Source: Thiohalomonas sp963783235 (GTDB lineage: Bacteria > Pseudomonadota > Gammaproteobacteria > Thiohalomonadales > Thiohalomonadaceae). Taken from it: a DNA stretch of 64,000 bases. Position numbers and translations under genes: made by a program. Location of the stretch: the NCBI GenBank assembly GCA_963783235.1, contig CAWAMN010000001.1:1488001-1552000 (forward strand), read 5' to 3'. Below the pieces are notes generated by a model. It was given only the letters and a program-made list of their open reading frames with translations. It searched no databases and was not told the origin of the DNA. Below, piece after piece: positions 61,903 through 64,000 of this stretch (position 1 is its first letter; each line of letters starts with the position of its first letter).

Positions 61903-62379
61903 TTAGGCGTCGAGTTTGGGGAGCAGATTGACCATCTCGATCGCAGACATCGCGGCCTCGGCTCCCTTATTGCCGGCCTTGGTCCCGGAGCGCTCAATGG
62001 CCTGCTCAATGCTATCCACGGTCAGCACGCCAAAGGCCATCGGAATACCGCTATCCAGCGATACCTGCGCAAGGCCCTTGGTGCATTCGCCAGCCACATA
62101 TTCGAAATGCGGCGTACCGCCACGAATCACCGCGCCCAATGCGATGATCGCATCATAGCGGCCGGTGGCCGCCATGCGTTTGGCCGTCAGCGGCATCTCG
62201 AAGGCGCCCGGCACCCGGACCACTTCGATGTGCTGTTCAGCACCGCCATGGCGTTTGATGGTGTCCACCGCTCCTTCCAGCAAACTCTCCACCACGAAAC
62301 TGTTGAACCGGCTGACCACAATACCGAACTTGGCACCGCTGACGGTCAGTTCCCCCTCAAAACTCTTGATCTCGGCCAT
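61903..62379 (-). CDS. ribH: 6,7-dimethyl-8-ribityllumazine synthase
   Basis: Condenses the two riboflavin precursors to lumazine. The 158-residue protein begins MAEIKSFEGELTVSGAKFGI at 62379 and has FGIVVSRFNSFVVESLLEGA, VRVPGAFEMPLTAKRM, ALGAVIRGGTPHFEYVAGEC and FGVLTVDSIEQAIERSGTKA, all required binding regions. It precedes nusB and follows ribB after a 229-bp gap holding a REP-like repeat. Confidence 0.97.
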   Translation of the reverse strand: MAEIKSFEGELTVSGAKFGIVVSRFNSFVVESLLEGAVDTIKRHGGAEQHIEVVRVPGAFEMPLTAKRMAATGRYDAIIALGAVIRGGTPHFEYVAGECTKGLAQVSLDSGIPMAFGVLTVDSIEQAIERSGTKAGNKGAEAAMSAIEMVNLLPKLDA

Positions 62380-62505
62380 GACTTTTTCCTGTAAATGATT
62401 TTGGCTTCGGGGCACAAACCCGAATACTACACTGGTTCACCGCAAAGCGGCGGAGAGCGCAAAGAGTACTGGCCGTTTGCCCCTGTTGCGTTGAGAACCG
62501 GTCGT

Positions 62506-62566
62506 GTGGGAGCGACTTTCAGCCGCGATAGCTTTCGATTTATTCGCGGCAGGATGCCGCTCCCAC
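62506..62566. repeat. REP-like palindromic repeat, copy 2
   Basis: gtgggagc (62506-62513) and gctcccac (62559-62566) enclose agccgcgata and ttcgcggc, giving a hairpin with loop. It resembles the element at 32943-33000. It lies between ribB and ribH, where it may modulate mRNA decay. Confidence 0.7.
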
Positions 62567-62608
62567 GGGTGGCTTTTGCCGCCGGTCGATTGGAAACCGG
62601 ACACGCGC

Positions 62609-63718
62609 CTAGTCGTCGACGTATTCAACCACTTCCAGCCCGAAGCCGGACAGCGCGTGCATTTTCTTCGGTGCAGAGAGAACCCGCATTTTCTTCACAC
62701 CCAGGTCCAGCAGGATCTGCGCGCCTATTCCATAGGTCCGCAGATCTTCGGTTTTATCCTGCTTTGGCAGCGTTACGCCCTCATCCTGGAGCTGGTAATC
62801 GCGGATGTGGCGTACCAGCGTATCCGTATCCTCGTGCTGGCGGAGAATGACCGCTACACCGCTGCCCTCTTTGGCGATACGGCACAAGGCGTCACGAAGC
62901 GGCCAACCGCAATCCCCGCGCTCATTGGCGAAGAGATCGCAAAGCGTATTTTCCAGATGTACCCGCACCAGCGTCGGGTCATCCTCGGTCACCTCACCCT
63001 TGACCAGTGCAAGGTGCAGTTCCCGTTCAATCAGGTCCCGATAGGCGACGAGCCGGAATTCGCCACACTCCGTGGGCATGGTGCACTCGGCAACCCGCTC
63101 GACGCTGGGTTCGTTGTGCAGGCGATAGTGGATGAGATCCGCGACCGTGCCGATCTTCAGGCCGTGCTCTTCGGCAAACTTTTCCAGATCCGGACGGCGT
63201 GCCATGGTGCCGTCTTCGTTGAGGATCTCCACGATCACCGACGAGGGCTCAAGCCCCGCCAACCGGGCCATATCGCAACCCGCTTCGGTATGGCCGGCGC
63301 GGGTCAACACCCCGCCCGCCTGCGCCATCAGCGGAAAGATATGCCCCGGCTGAACGATATCGTCGGGCCCGGCATTGGGCGCCGCCGCGGTCCGGACGGT
63401 ATGCGCGCGATCATAGGCGGAGATACCGGTGGTTACTCCTTTGGCCGCCTCAATGGAGAGCGTGAAGTTGGTGCCGTGTTTGTCGTTGGTGTTGCTCACC
63501 ATCAGCGGCAAGTGCAACTGCTCGCAGCGCTCCCGCGTCAGGGTCATGCAGATCAGTCCGCGACCGTAACGGGCCATGAAATTAATGTCATCGGGCCGGA
63601 CCATGCTGGAGGCCATCATCAGGTCCCCCTCATTCTCCCGATCCTCGTCGTCCATGAGGATAACCATCTTGCCCAGGCGGATATCCTCGATAATCTCTTC
63701 GATGGTATTCAGTGCCAT
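62609..63718 (-). CDS. ribB: RibB-type 3,4-dihydroxy-2-butanone-4-phosphate synthase with degenerate GTP cyclohydrolase II domain (RibBX-like)
   Basis: The N-terminal half (MALNTIEEIIEDIRLGKMVI through DRENEGDLMMASSMVRPDDI and RAGHTEAGCDMARLAG) is a complete RibB domain that makes dihydroxybutanone phosphate from ribulose-5-phosphate. The C-terminal half is homologous to RibA, but the zinc-binding region that normally reads with three cysteines is VRVHLENTLCDLFANERGDC here. The S-E-C and other ligands are lost, so it probably has no cyclohydrolase activity. Such fusions are known as RibBX; a separate RibA should exist elsewhere. 369 residues. It lies between ribE and ribH in the riboflavin operon. 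Confidence 0.92.
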   Translation of the reverse strand: MALNTIEEIIEDIRLGKMVILMDDEDRENEGDLMMASSMVRPDDINFMARYGRGLICMTLTRERCEQLHLPLMVSNTNDKHGTNFTLSIEAAKGVTTGISAYDRAHTVRTAAAPNAGPDDIVQPGHIFPLMAQAGGVLTRAGHTEAGCDMARLAGLEPSSVIVEILNEDGTMARRPDLEKFAEEHGLKIGTVADLIHYRLHNEPSVERVAECTMPTECGEFRLVAYRDLIERELHLALVKGEVTEDDPTLVRVHLENTLCDLFANERGDCGWPLRDALCRIAKEGSGVAVILRQHEDTDTLVRHIRDYQLQDEGVTLPKQDKTEDLRTYGIGAQILLDLGVKKMRVLSAPKKMHALSGFGLEVVEYVDD

Positions 63719-63770
63719 GATTGCTATTCGTTTTGTATGCTGAAAGCTGAAAGCTGCCTGTAAACGCGGC

Positions 63771-64000
63771 TTACCTTCTCAGGAAACCATGCTCAGCGAG
63801 AAAGGCCTCCGAAATACTCCCCCCGGTCGGCTCCGCGGCCTTCTCACCAAGGACCAACCGCTCAAGGTACCGGGCAATGATATCAACTTCCAGGTTAACG
63901 CGCCGACCCGGCCGAAAATCGCCCATTGTGGTCTCCTGCAAGGTGTGCGGGACAATGTTGAGCTCAAAAACCGCCCCGTTCACCTCATTGACGGTCAGAC
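63771..64000 (-). CDS. ribE: Riboflavin synthase, alpha chain (5' end outside window)
   Basis: C-terminal part of the enzyme that dismutates two lumazines to riboflavin. The visible fragment has NGAVFELNIVPHTLQETTMG, RRVNLEVDIIARYLERLV and ends AEHGFLRR, matching the end of the second lumazine-binding repeat. The start codon is beyond the right edge. It is first before ribB in the ribE-ribB-ribH-nusB order. Confidence 0.93.
   Translation of the reverse strand, partial: LTVNEVNGAVFELNIVPHTLQETTMGDFRPGRRVNLEVDIIARYLERLVLGEKAAEPTGGSISEAFLAEHGFLRR

Overview
This window looks like the chromosome of a GC-rich gammaproteobacterium. The evidence is gene order: suhB facing trmJ-cysE-iscR-iscS, queA-tgt-yajC-secD-secF, pcnB-folK-panB-panC, and thiL-pgpA-nusB-ribH-ribB, with high identity to proteobacterial families throughout. 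A Chromatiales/Ectothiorhodospiraceae-like sulfur-oxidiser lineage is plausible, but I cannot fix the genus from sequence alone.

Layout. (a) 1-11.5 kb: Fe-S/cysteine genes (two tandem cysteine desulfurases, iscR, cysE), trmJ, suhB, the SecDF-YajC membrane module and the queuosine genes tgt and queA. (b) 11.6-28.0 kb: a 16.3-kb integrative element inserted in the 3' end of a tRNA-Leu(CAA) gene and bounded by 57-bp perfect direct repeats. It carries a tyrosine integrase, an excisionase/replication-like module with iteron-type repeats, an ABC-three-component (ABC-3C) conflict system with a restriction-endonuclease-like effector, and a type I restriction-modification locus with a YgjP-type metallopeptidase. 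(c) 28.3-33.2 kb: purE-purK, an orphan CHASE-type histidine kinase, small proteins and a repeat-rich intergenic region with a candidate Rsm-like small RNA. (d) 33.2-48.7 kb: a central-carbon and glycogen cluster (malQ, a GH57 amylase, glgC, glgB, pgi, zwf, gnd, glgA, ppc). (e) 48.9-64 kb: pantothenate genes, folK, pcnB, tRNA-Glu(CTC), isoprenoid genes (xseB-ispA-dxs), queD-folE2, a retropepsin-like protease, pgpA-thiL-nusB-ribH-ribB and the end of ribE.

The glycogen cluster makes a coherent unit. GlgC makes ADP-glucose, GlgA polymerises it, GlgB branches it, MalQ and the GH57 enzyme remodel it, and Pgi, Zwf and Gnd link it to the oxidative pentose phosphate route.

Quality caveat: single-base frameshifts interrupt otherwise conserved genes (iscS, iscR, zwf, hsdM, the ABC-3C ATPase, the metallopeptidase), and hsdR carries at least a dozen. 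Isolated ones look like sequence errors. The hsdR cluster may be real decay or a low-quality stretch. The regions I consider most worth testing are the ABC-3C operon, the bipartite TGGGACA repeats at both element ends and beside the integrase, the nested 16-bp repeats after the replication-like gene, and the Gac/Rsm-like RNA candidate.
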